A stretch of 64,000 bases of DNA from Apostichopus japonicus (Eukaryota; Echinodermata; Holothuroidea; Aspidochirotida; Stichopodidae), in contig NC_092583.1 in the NCBI RefSeq assembly GCF_037975245.1, forward strand, positions 10,140,764 to 10,204,763, in the 5' to 3' direction. This document shows positions 56,701-64,000 of this stretch, in pieces. The translations under genes were made by a program, and so were the position numbers. The notes beneath the pieces were generated by a model. The model saw only the letters and a program-made list of their open reading frames with translations, did not search any database and was not told where the DNA came from. How positions within the stretch are numbered: the stretch's first letter is position 1; every line of letters starts with the position of its first letter.

Positions 56701-59129
56701 TCACATGTCATCCATTGTATGATTACAGTCAGCGATGTATACTAGTCACGTGTCATCCATTGTATGATTACAGTCAGCGATGTATACTAGTCACGTGTCA
56801 TCCATTGTATGATTACAGTCAGCGGTGCATACTAGTCACTTGTCATTCATTGTATGATTACAGTCAGCGATGTATACTAGTTACATGTCATCCATTGTAT
56901 GATTACAGTCAGCGATGTATACTAGTCACATGTCATCCATTGTATGATTACAGTCAGCGATGTATACTAGTCACATGTCATCCATTGTATGATTACAGTC
57001 AGCGATGTATACTTGTCACATGTCATCCATTGTACGATTACAGTCAGCGATGTATACTAGTCACATGTCATCCATTGTACGATTACAGTCAGCGATGTAT
57101 ACTAGTCACATGTCATCCATTGTACGATTACAGTCAGCGATGTATACTAGTCACATGTCATCCATTGTACGATTACAGTCAGCGATGTATACTAGTCACA
57201 TGTCATCCATTGTACGATTACAGTCAGCGATGTATACTAGTCACATGTCATCCATTGTATGATTACAGTCAGCGGTGTATACTAGTCACATGTCATCCAT
57301 TGTACGATAACAGTCAGCGATGTATACCAGTCACATGTCATTCACAGTATGATTACAGTCAGCGATGTATACTAGTCACATGTCATCCATTGTATGATTA
57401 CAGTCAGCGATGTATACCAGTCACATGTCATTCACAGTATGATTACAGTCAGCGATGTATACTAGTCACATGTCATCCATTGTATGATTACAGTCAGCGA
57501 TGTATACCAGTCACATGTCATTCACAGTATGATTACAGTCAGCGATGTATACTAGTCACATGTCATCCATTGTATGATACAGTCAGCGATGTATACTAGT
57601 CACATGTCACCCATTGTACGATTACAGCAAGCGATGTATACTAGTCACATATCACTCATTGTACGATTACATTCAGCGATGTATACTAGTCACATGTCAT
57701 CCATTGTATGATTACAGTCAGCGACTTCTTTTCAATCTCCTCAAAACGTATCACGCTACAGCTTGTTTTGATGACGTCACCACATATTGTGACGTGATAT
57801 AGTTAACCATCACCTTGCCACATATTATTTATTCTATACAACGGATGCTCCCTGTACGTACTTTAGTTGATGTTTTCTCAAGTTAACAGATATAGCTATC
57901 TTATAGGTCGACACTCAACACGGCAAGTATTTAAGAATGGCTTCCCTTTTAGATCTCATTGGAACCCATGCGGAGTTACACAGCTAAACTTGATTGGTAT
58001 CTAATTTACCGTCTTGATAACCTTACCGTGTAAATAAGACCAGACAGCAGTAGTCGAGTCTCATTTGACGCAAATGAAATGTGTAGTAAGTACTTGCGTG
58101 TGTTAACCTATAGATAATGTATGGTATCTATTCCCTTAACGAAGGGACCCCGTATAGGTGATACTTTACTTGACGTAACGCCGTCATAACCATATGCTTA
58201 TCATACAGTCTCAATGTTAGGGGACTGGACTAAATTTAGAGTGGCTCAAGTTGTTTAATAGTTTTCGTGCCAAGAGTGTATCTTGGCTGACTTCCCTTAA
58301 ATAGTACCCATATAGCTTATGTTGTATATAGTATATCTATTGCCTATATCGAAGGATCCCCATCCGTACGTGACTACTTCACTTGACGTAACACCGCCAC
58401 GATCGCATGGTTACAGTCTCAACTTAAGGGGACTACAGGGTTGAGAAGGTCTTTTGGTTAAGATTACATCTAATATTTGGCTAAGATGTCAGGTAATATC
58501 TGTTGAGACTATCTTATAGGAGTCGTGTACATATAATACTAAGCTAACATCACATCATCGTCACAACCACGTGGGTTACAGTCCCGATGCAAAAGAGGTC
58601 TGAGACTAAAGAAACAATAATAATAACTACATCAGTTCCATGATATTTTCATGCACATGTGTACTTTATCTTGAGTGACTATTCTTCAAGAGTACCTAAT
58701 AGAGTCATACACATACATACATTCGCAGACATACATATACATATACAGTGAAACGGTAATCCTGCATTATCTGGATACGTTAGTGACTATACGTCCTCGG
58801 GGGAAAATATAGGATAATAAAGTATTTTCATCCTTATTATTACACGTAGGGGACTAAAGGCAAAATGGGGGCAAGATAACAGAATTGTCCCCTTGGCACG
58901 ACGTGGCATTCGACGTCGCTGTATTACTACAGGTAAAGTGTTTTTGTGTACATATATAACCGCCAGAAAGATACCAATACACACGTATATGAATCAATAC
59001 ATAGCAAGTAGAATGAACCATGTATTATATTTATACCGTACCTGACAGCTGTTTCACACCTATGTTATCACTACCAGTTGGCGAAAGGTAAAAAACCAAT
59101 GTTAGAACAAATATGGCAATAGTATCCAT
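39698..59129 (-). CDS. Gene B: secreted VWC / collagen / Cys-rich protein (13 coding exons, 531 aa, complete)
   Basis: Predicted secreted trimeric extracellular-matrix protein. Thirteen coding exons join in frame to 1,596 nt ending in TAA at 39698. Residues: signal peptide about 1-19; VWC 30-89 with ten cysteines; Pro/Thr-rich linker 90-203 ending CKIKC; Gly-X-Y region 204 to about 350; non-collagenous domain about 354-405 resembling the multiplexin trimerisation domain; short collagen about 406-436; Cys-rich DUF4215-like tail 440-531. Collagen exons of 81, 72 and 81 nt are multiples of nine, as in collagens. VWC domains of related matrix proteins often bind BMP-type ligands, but nothing here proves that. 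I know no named orthologue. Same strand as gene A and about 6.3 kb upstream of its start. Confidence 0.85.
40571..40735. repeat. Dispersed repeat, related to 58085-58640
   Basis: AGTATCTGTTCCCTTTCGAGGG, ACAGTCACAGTCCCGGTGCA, GGGGACTGGGGCTGA and TTTTCGTGCCCAGG appear in the same order as in the copies at 58085-58640. Confidence 0.55.
40829..40931 (-). CDS. Gene B exon 12: Cys-rich tail, second repeat
   Basis: 103 nt, phase 1 in (acceptor CTATACAG), phase 2 out (donor GTAAGTGG). Reads [23 protein letters not shown], a second diverged copy of the CGDG...EECD pattern. Confidence 0.78.
41711..41797. repeat. (TA)n microsatellite
   Basis: Interrupted TA run ending 15 bp past the exon 11 donor (minus strand). 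Confidence 0.9.
41813..41894 (-). CDS. Gene B exon 11: Cys-rich tail, first repeat
   Basis: 82 nt, phase 0 in (acceptor TTTTTAAG), phase 1 out (donor GTAAAG). Reads [23 protein letters not shown], the CGNGxxExxEQCDDGN pattern of DUF4215 / Myxococcus Cys-rich repeats. Confidence 0.8.
42367..42624 (-). CDS. Gene B exon 10: trimerisation-like domain and second short collagen
   Basis: 258 nt, phase 0 at both ends (acceptor TTTTTCAACAG, donor GTTAGT). The first ~50 residues are non-collagenous: a strand [17 protein letters not shown] followed by SWNCLI. This follows the pattern of the collagen XV/XVIII trimerisation domain (strand, basic turn, LYxR, W). About nine triplets follow ([13 protein letters not shown] and on). 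The resemblance is by eye. Confidence 0.8.
43208..43335 (-). CDS. Gene B exon 9: collagen Gly-X-Y
   Basis: 128 nt, phase 1 in (acceptor ACTTTCAG), phase 0 out (donor GTAACA). Reads [16 protein letters not shown] through GPKGEPGG, then leaves the triplet pattern at TAIQG. Confidence 0.85.
43624..43711 (-). CDS. Gene B exon 8: collagen Gly-X-Y
   Basis: 88 nt, phase 0 in (acceptor GCAACACAG), phase 1 out (donor GTACGA). Reads [13 protein letters not shown] through GPTGY. The junction with exon 9 gives GY-GQR, a one-residue break in the triplet repeat. Confidence 0.85.
44358..44402. repeat. (TA)n microsatellite
   Basis: Two TA runs separated by GGC, in the intron between exons 7 and 8 of gene B. 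Confidence 0.9.
45980..46360 (-). mobile_element. tRNA-derived SINE with intact A and B boxes and LINE-like tail
   Basis: On the minus strand TGGTTAAGGCA (A box, 46342-46352) and GGTTCGAGCCC (B box, 46306-46316) match the Pol III consensus with normal spacing. The body includes GTCCTTGGGTAAAGCAC, common in invertebrate SINEs. The 3' end is TGGCGATATATAAATGTC followed by TGATTGATTGA, resembling CR1/L2-type LINE ends, which would explain mobilisation. Confidence 0.8.
46489..46569 (-). CDS. Gene B exon 7: collagen Gly-X-Y
   Basis: 81 nt, nine triplets, phase 0 at both ends (acceptor CAATTTCAG, donor GTAAGC). Reads [19 protein letters not shown] and ends RGKK. Confidence 0.88.
46987..47324. repeat. 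169 bp tandem duplication
   Basis: TATGCAAGCCATAAAATATG... through GTAAAACGTACAAACTA occurs twice (46987 and 47156) with about three mismatches and one length change in a T run. This is probably a recent duplication, in a gene B intron. Confidence 0.92.
47537..47608 (-). CDS. Gene B exon 6: collagen Gly-X-Y
   Basis: 72 nt, eight uninterrupted triplets, phase 0 at both ends (donor GTATGT). Reads [19 protein letters not shown] and so on. Contains RGD, which could be an integrin site only if exposed. Confidence 0.88.
47718..48104 (-). mobile_element. Non-autonomous hAT-like element with perfect 8 bp TSD
   Basis: Flanked by TCTAAAGC at 47710-47717 and 48105-48112. On the minus strand it begins ACGGGGGTTCCCTAACTGGG and continues GTGCATGAACCCCCAGGGGG, typical of hAT MITEs. 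The other end is decayed (CCTAACTG is still shared). No transposase. Confidence 0.75.
48297..48657. mobile_element. Interspersed repeat with GTTGGCGCG core (copy 2)
   Basis: Starts CAGGCGCGTATCCAGG; ends GACGCTCCGCCACTG, the reverse of the CAGTGGCGGAGC start at 32665. The interior is shared with 32665-32920. No matching TSD was found, so the two ends may be from nested elements. Confidence 0.6.
49010..49345. mobile_element. Related repeat with internal duplication
   Basis: Starts CAGGCGCATAGCGAGG and carries two copies of TTGGCGCGAAGCGTACAAG-like units (49081 and 49147) followed by GGCCGAAAATG. It ends near a poly-G tract and CGCCCCCATCCC. Same broad family as 48297-48657. Confidence 0.55.
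49616..49747. repeat. 132 nt uninterrupted polypyrimidine tract
   Basis: The plus strand has only C and T for 132 bases, followed by CGGGGGGCGCGCGCCCCC and GGATACGCACCTG, a terminus like that of 48297-48657. The Lys/Glu/Arg-rich and Phe/Ser-rich frames here are artefacts. Confidence 0.9.
50783..50842. repeat. (CCCCACA)n short tandem repeat
   Basis: Repeated CACCCCACACCCA units, about 60 bp, in a gene B intron. Confidence 0.85.
51737..52124 (-). mobile_element. hAT-like MITE with 8 bp target-site duplication (copy 3)
   Basis: Same family as 2276-2642 in reverse: starts CAAGGGCGTAGGAACCGG and ends CCTTCCTACGCCACTG. It is flanked by TAAACGAC on both sides (51729-51736 and 52125-52132). Length 388 bp. 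It lies about 55 bp from the exon 5 donor of gene B. Confidence 0.88.
52180..52260 (-). CDS. Gene B exon 5: collagen Gly-X-Y
   Basis: 81 nt, nine triplets, phase 0 at both ends (acceptor CTATTTTAG, donor GTCAGT). Starts [13 protein letters not shown]; the middle is very basic (KKGKRG), a possible heparin-binding or processing site. Confidence 0.88.
53250..53420. repeat. A-rich low-complexity tract (AAC/GAC triplets)
   Basis: Runs of ACAACAACAAAAACAACAAC with ATGACGACAAC interspersed. The Cys/Val-rich minus-strand frames here are artefacts of composition. Confidence 0.7.
53655..53995 (-). CDS. Gene B exon 4: Pro/Thr-rich linker with a Cys pair before the triple helix
   Basis: 341 nt, phase 1 in (acceptor AAAATTAG), phase 0 out (donor GTAAGTCT). 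Low-complexity segments [10 protein letters not shown] and [12 protein letters not shown] alternate with Ser/Thr-rich stretches, so it is probably extended and O-glycosylated. It ends VCKIKCKK directly before the first Gly-X-Y triplet, a position where cysteines often link collagen chains. Confidence 0.8.
54151..54244 (-). CDS. Gene B exon 3: VWC domain, second half
   Basis: 94 nt, phase 0 in (acceptor TTACATAG), phase 1 out (donor GTAAGC). Reads [15 protein letters not shown], then KKCCPICR, the classic VWC ending CCPxC. With exon 2 it gives the full ten cysteines. Confidence 0.88.
54645..54730 (-). CDS. Gene B exon 2: VWC domain, first half
   Basis: 86 nt, phase 1 in (acceptor GAAATACAG), phase 0 out (donor GTAAAT). 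Reads [13 protein letters not shown], then NPCERCFCR, the CxxCxC core of a VWC domain. Confidence 0.85.
55131..57723. repeat. Minisatellite, 45 bp unit with 41 bp variants, about 58 copies
   Basis: Unit: GATGTATACTAGTCACATGT, CATCCATTGTATGATTACA and GTCAGC. A second variant lacks four bases (GATT) and usually reads GGTGCATACTAG with CACGTG. In the left half, units alternate 45-45-41, a 131 bp higher-order period (for example near 55552, 55683, 55814). A block of about 230 bp at 55814 recurs 479 bp later. The right half is nearly pure 45-mers. Because 45 is divisible by three, a 376-codon open frame runs through it; its 15-residue periodicity marks it as an artefact. Each unit carries a CANNTG E-box. 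Confidence 0.97.
58085..58640. repeat. Three diverged tandem copies of a ~190 bp repeat
   Basis: Copies near 58110, 58330 and 58495 share (G)TATCTATTCCCTT..., ACTTGACGTAACACCG, GGTTACAGTCTCAA and GGGGACT in order. A fourth copy is at 40571-40735. Confidence 0.6.
59042..59129 (-). CDS. Gene B exon 1: signal peptide
   Basis: ATG at 59129 followed by a hydrophobic stretch ([20 protein letters not shown]), a convincing signal peptide. 88 nt, phase 1 donor GTACGG. Intron 1 (4.3 kb) contains the 45 bp minisatellite. Confidence 0.8.
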
Positions 59130-59348
59130 TTTGCTCTTAATTTAATAATGCGTTCTTTTCTTCGTCAAAGATATCTCTTCATTTCAAATTCTGCAAAGGA
59201 AAAGAATGAATTAGAAAATATTAAATATATTATTATTCTGGTTGTGTCTGTATAGAATCGAAGGCGAGTAATATTAAGTACTCAATACTTCGCGTTCATT
59301 CGTGAAAAAAAAAGAAGTTAAGGGAAGGTTTTAATTTCATCACTTACC
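59130..59348 (-). other. Probable 5' UTR of gene B, split by a 157 bp intron
   Basis: On the minus strand a strong acceptor (TTCTTTTCCTTTGCAG) puts the 5' edge of the signal-peptide exon at 59190. A consensus donor (ATATG then GTAAGTG) at 59348 could end an upstream non-coding exon. Two short upstream ORFs are visible: ATG at 59182 with stop at 59165 (five codons), and one starting at the donor of the upstream exon. No core promoter is evident. Confidence 0.4.
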
Positions 59349-60110
59349 ATATTTTTTTGTAGTCAATCCGATGTATATATGTTTGGTGAAGTTAGCGACA
59401 CAACTCATGCAAAAGCTGATGTAGGGTTTACATTGGTATTGATCCAAATGTGCTAGAATGGTCAGATATTGGTCACTCATGCTCAAATTTCAACGACCAT
59501 TTTCTGCATGTCACATGAGTTTTTCCTCCGTTTCTGAGAAATTGATTTTTCTAATTGAACACTCCTCATTGTCTGGCAACGACTTGTAGAGTTAGAACCT
59601 CCAGGAAATGGTCTAGTTTGAAAATTTCTAGCAATTTTTTAGCATGACTTGTTTGCTTAATTTTTGGGGCAATACTGACGATCTTTAAAGCAATTTTTTT
59701 AAATTTAATTTTATTAAATATTTTGATTTTTTTTATACTTAAATCCCATACCAATTAAAGTCAGTAACTTGAATAAACGAAGTTTAATTTCAGATAATGG
59801 AATACAAGTCTAAAGTTTGACTTGTTTATGTATTTGTTTTAACTGTGCTTCCTATGCAGTTACTATGAAAGTGTCTGGACGAAAAAATATGGAGGATTAA
59901 ACTATACGTTCGTTATTTATTCACGACCCTTCGTTTGATGAAAAAGTCAAGACCATTGCCTTAGTTTTATTTATACTCTCTAGATTCAGTAGTACTCTCT
60001 AGATTCAGTAATACTCTCTAGATCTGAAAAATTGTGTTAAAAACTGAAAAAGCTGCTTTTAAAGCTGTAATTCCTATTCAAATGATCAATTACGTCATAA
60101 CTTTCTATTT

Positions 60111-60213
60111 GAATGTGTTTGGTTCTGACAGTACCGTATCGTATTATCCAATGGGCAGACGAGGCACACATTTCAAGGAGCTCCCGAGTTCAAGGAGCCC
60201 TCCAGGGTCTAGG
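60111..60213. repeat. Dispersed repeat, copy 1
   Basis: GAATGTGTTTGGTTCTGACA, GTACCGTAT, CCAATGGGCAGACGAGGCA and CCGAGTTCAAGGAGC. The second copy is at 61009-61108, same orientation. Confidence 0.75.
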
Positions 60214-61008
60214 GGGTCGGGGAGGTCTCTATAAACACTTTCAGGCAATACATACCACTGACTTTCATATTTTCGTGTTGTGACTGCAAAACTTAATAAG
60301 CTGGGGAGGAAGGGAGGAGAAGGGGGTGGCACATGCTGCCTGAAGACTCAAGGATGGGTTAATATGGGCACTGAGTACTGATGTAGCAAACAGTGTTTAG
60401 GAGCGATATTTCAAAACTCGTCTGAAATCTACAATCATTCACAATAATAAGCAATATTTAGGGTGCGATAGAAAAATTGTACCTGAAATTGTTCAATTTT
60501 TATTGCATGTTATACAATCCCAAATTATTGTACGATAAATCTTCAGTAAAATTTAGCAACTAAATTTGAAATATATAATTCATTATCATATTGATTAAAT
60601 CATCATAATAATAGTAAACAATAAATAAACTGTAGCAGGAGAAAACCAACCACAGAAGTCATTTGGTAGAGCGACTATTGTCAAGAGCAAACCATGAAGT
60701 AACAGATAAAGTCTCAGCCAGACACGACCGGAAGAGACTGTTTCCGATAGCAGAACTTTACATGGTTCCGAAGCAATTAACTGTTTAACTATATTTTATC
60801 AACGGAAGATATAGCTTGTGTACGAGTTTTGGGTGATGCATCTTTTTCTACGGTTTTTAATCTTTTTTTTTTTATTAGACTGTCGTGAAAAATGTTTGTA
60901 AAACTTTGGTTAGGCTTAAAATTAATGCTATTCCTTATGGTTAGGCTACTGAATTGGGATGCATGAAACTACTGTTATATCGGTATTAAACACAAAAAGG
61001 TATTTCTA

Positions 61009-61108
61009 GAATGTGATTGGTTCTGACAGTACCGTATTAGCCAATGGGCAGACGCGGCAATCTTTACTAGGAGCACCCGAGTTCAAGGGCGCTCCAAGGT
61101 GTAGAAGG
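61009..61108. repeat. Dispersed repeat, copy 2
   Basis: Same ordered motifs as 60111-60213: GAATGTGATTGGTTCTGACA, then CCAATGGGCAGACGCGGCA and CCGAGTTCAAGG. About 900 bp from copy 1. Confidence 0.75.
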
Positions 61109-62583
61109 ATACTTCTAGATCGCCATTTTGGATTTCAAAGTGATTCGACTATACCAGAAGTCAGTGCACGCCATGCATGTTCTCCGCGATGTTAATATAT
61201 CATAGTTGAGCGGTGTCAACATGTTGACCGGTGGAAAGATACATTTGTAAATATATTTGAAAGCAGCTGATTGTGTTTATATTAGCAATATTTTCTATTA
61301 GCAATAATTGTTTGAAAGAACACTATAACAGATTTAGCCCCAACTCATATATGCAAAGTAGGGGTATAGGATTGATGCATATAGGCTTATATTATGCATG
61401 GATTGTTTTGAAAATTTAAGATGTTGCCACAAGACTTAATAGACATCTTTTGTGACATAAATACAACGTCTGACATGCAGCTAGAGGGAGAATAATACTG
61501 TCATGCAACCAACTACTTTAAAATGTTTTTGTTCTATTTATAAAGAACTCTTAAATAACAACAAAAAACCGTGAAAAAAGTATAAAAAGCAACATAAGAT
61601 ATAGCGACAGGTCTGCAAAAGGCACTCTTTACTAACGTTTGTAAATTTATAGGCCGCTTCATAATTCAGAACATGGAGGATTTACACACAGCCGTATTTC
61701 ATTCATCCTCTCTTAATCTTTCCTTATTTAAGAAAAACATCCCTGCTTCTTACTCTTTCTTCACCTTCAGGTGGAAAGATAATCTAATTTCGTCGTAAGG
61801 GGTGTTTTTGTGTTAGTTAACCTAACTCTGCATAGCCATAGTATTGAATATATCTGTCTGAATGGGTGTGTGCGTATGTGTATGTGAGAGAGATGTTTCT
61901 CTTTCTGACGATTCTTTTGTACAATATTTTACTCTGCTGAAATGTTTCGGTGGTGACAGAATGACAAAGAAAAATGTACGTTCCTTTATTAAAATGTTGA
62001 TTTTGAAGACGTGCACGAAGTGGGTTTTTTTTTGGGGGGGGGTGGGAGTTATTAATACGCCCGTTTCCGATTAAGTTCGGGGCATGAAGCTTTAAGAAAG
62101 GTCCAAATGTGTATCAAGGATTTTGTTAAAGGAGAGGTGTAGCTCTGAGGTCGGTTAAGCTGACTCCCACATAGCAGGATCTGCCGTCCTCCTCCAGGAA
62201 AGCTTTAGAAATTTAAACGTCCAACAGTCAAATGATGCATTCTGAAGGATATATATATATATATATATATATATACTTTAATTAATAAATGACCCATAAT
62301 TAATCATATTCTTGATTACTGTTTTATGTTGTAAGGATGGGGGGGGGGGGAGAAGGGGGCGGGAGGCTGTACACCGGGAGTCTAATTCTCCCCTGACTTA
62401 ACTAAAACAAAACCCTATGACTGAACGACCCCCACCCCCGCCCTTTCTTCGCACGCCAATATGTAAGTCTTTCCTAAGTGCGACATTTCAAATGTCTTCA
62501 TTGATCCAAAACCTCAAGGAAAACGTTTGAATATATTTTATCCATCCGGAAGCAACACCGATGTATATATAGACTAATATTCA

Positions 62584-62587
<4 letters not shown>

Positions 62588-62648
<61 letters not shown>

Positions 62649-62678
62649 AATACATATATATATAAATATATGTATATT

Positions 62679-62736
<58 letters not shown>
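62588..62736. repeat. (TA)n microsatellite
   Basis: About 150 bp of TA repeats with a few AAATA and GTATATTTG interruptions. Confidence 0.9.
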
Positions 62737-62739
<3 letters not shown>

Positions 62740-64000
62740 TGATAATTGTTCAGTATTTAATTATGGCAATACTTTACTCTGACCACCCGGGTATGTAGCC
62801 ATTGCTAAAAATACGTTAAGCAATTATGTACTAACGAATGTCCTTTATTAATTTCAATGCTTTTTGAATATTCCAATCACTGTATGAAACTACTCGGGCG
62901 GTCGATTCATAGGTATATTTGCATTACGATTATTGCTATATGTAGCGTGTATGTCTGTGGTATAGTAAACTACATGACGAGAAATGTCAAGGCATTTTAA
63001 TACAAGAATATATACTAGTAAGTAAAATACATGTTGGAAATATGCAGCAGAGAATTGTGAGGAAAAACTAGGAAATAAAAGGAATATATGACTGTAAATC
63101 GAAATATGAAAGGAAATTTTAGTACGTATAGCAGTCTAAAAATAATTAAAATAATGAATTCTCAATTATGTGTAATTAATTAGTTTTGTTGTTGTGATAG
63201 GCATTTTCCTTTTGAATGTTATTGTTATTTTGTTTCAATAGATAACGTTCTTGATATACTATATATGCTGAGAACATTACAGGTTGCATAGTATACACAA
63301 TGTGGAGACACTCGGCTACTCAGTAGTTCAGGGCAACTATCAATTCCTTAATATCACACGCATAGATGATTGCATAAACGTATATTTCCCTTGATAATTA
63401 TGTCAGACATTCGTGTTATTCTGTACATAGTAATACGCTATACAGATATTGAAACAGTATCTGTACAGTGATACGACTGGACCAAAACAACCGCACAAAA
63501 ACAAAATAAAAAATAAACCGTTGAGGGATGATAATACTTGCACCAAATAAGCGAAATATACGACATTCTTGCAGTTGTCAACTGTAACATAATGACATAA
63601 AATTCCCCACACGATTCCTTAGCCAAATACCGTGGTGCTTTTTTTTTTTTATTTTACATGCAATGGTGGTTTGCAAACAAAGAAGCTATATTTGCTAAAT
63701 TTAAGGTTATGACTCTGTTTTACATATATTATAACATCTGTCGTCACGAAAATGTATAGGCTAATAAATGTAGGCTTATAAACTGATATAAGGCTGATAA
63801 ACTTTAAATATACAATTTTTATAAACTATTATAATATAGGTTTATAAACTATTAACTATTATTACTACTACTATATACTAGTAGTTATAAATACTGATCA
63901 ACTCAAGGCCGTAATGAACAGAGATAACATTTTCATACATCTTTAACAACAACGTTTTGTCGAACACTATTTCTATTAAAGAAAGAAAAATAACAAAGTG

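Larger units (their letters stand above)
54731..59041. other. Gene B intron 1
   Basis: 4.3 kb. It is dominated by the 45 bp minisatellite (55131-57723), followed by about 550 bp of diverged ~190 bp repeats (58085-58640). Between 57724 and 58085, and between 58640 and 59041, I see no further structure. Confidence 0.7.
59349..64000. other. Region upstream of gene B
   Basis: No gene is supported. Contents: a duplicated ~100 bp block (60111-60213 and 61009-61108), a short TA run near 62250 and a long TA microsatellite (62588-62736). The rest is AT-rich and featureless to me, including 62740-64000. Confidence 0.6.

Noticed and set aside
56469-57599. 376-codon open reading frame on the plus strand
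   Set aside because: It is a 15-residue periodic read-through of the 45 bp minisatellite; the other frames are open too. No start context or domain.
55131-57723. CRISPR-like array
   Set aside because: Repeats are contiguous 45/41-mers with no unique spacers, in a eukaryotic intron.
1-64000. rRNA, canonical tRNA genes, operons or bacterial mobile elements
   Set aside because: None seen. The only tRNA-like sequences are SINE heads, and the split genes show the DNA is eukaryotic.

Overview
The window is eukaryotic. Genes are split into short exons (70-369 bp) by kilobase introns with GT/AG borders. Exon borders in the modular gene are almost all phase 1, and introns are full of AT-rich and microsatellite DNA, tRNA-derived SINEs, CR1/L2-type LINE tails and hAT-like non-autonomous transposons. 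The protein modules (CUB, C-type lectin, fibronectin III, collagen, VWC, a DUF4215-like Cys-rich tail) and the repeat style point to a marine invertebrate, most likely a deuterostome such as an echinoderm. The species cannot be fixed from sequence alone.

Two genes are supported, both on the minus strand. Gene A (33427 down to 1051, continuing beyond the left edge) was reconstructed as 28 exons whose phases all join without a stop, 5,743 coding nt (about 1,914 codons so far). It starts with a signal peptide, followed by six CUB domains, then four CTLD-FN3 pairs, then two more CUB domains. It is a large secreted or cell-surface mosaic protein. Gene B (59129 down to 39698) looks complete: 13 coding exons, 1,596 nt, 531 aa. 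Its order is signal peptide, ten-Cys VWC domain, Pro/Thr-rich linker, about 49 Gly-X-Y triplets, a non-collagenous domain resembling the multiplexin trimerisation domain, a short second collagen stretch, and a Cys-rich DUF4215-like C-terminus. Both products would act outside the cell; nothing in the sequence shows that they work together.

Layout: 1-1050, intron of gene A with short tandem repeats and a LINE tail; 1051-33427, gene A; 33428-39697, intergenic, with a degenerate ~110 bp tandem array interrupted by a palindromic element; 39698-59129, gene B, whose intron 1 carries a 2.6 kb minisatellite of 45 bp units; 59130-64000, upstream of gene B with a probable split 5' UTR and otherwise non-coding DNA.

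Main points for a second look: every CTLD of gene A has seven cysteines (the extra one where WVDG is usual) and every FN3 has exactly one, at a fixed place, which suggests an inter-module disulfide in each of four tandem CTLD-FN3 pairs; the unusual domain chain of gene B; the E-box-bearing minisatellite in gene B intron 1; two tandem duplications that each copied an exon edge with its splice site; and several hAT-like elements with 8 bp target-site duplications. All exon borders are read by eye from splice consensus, phase and domain continuity, not from transcripts.
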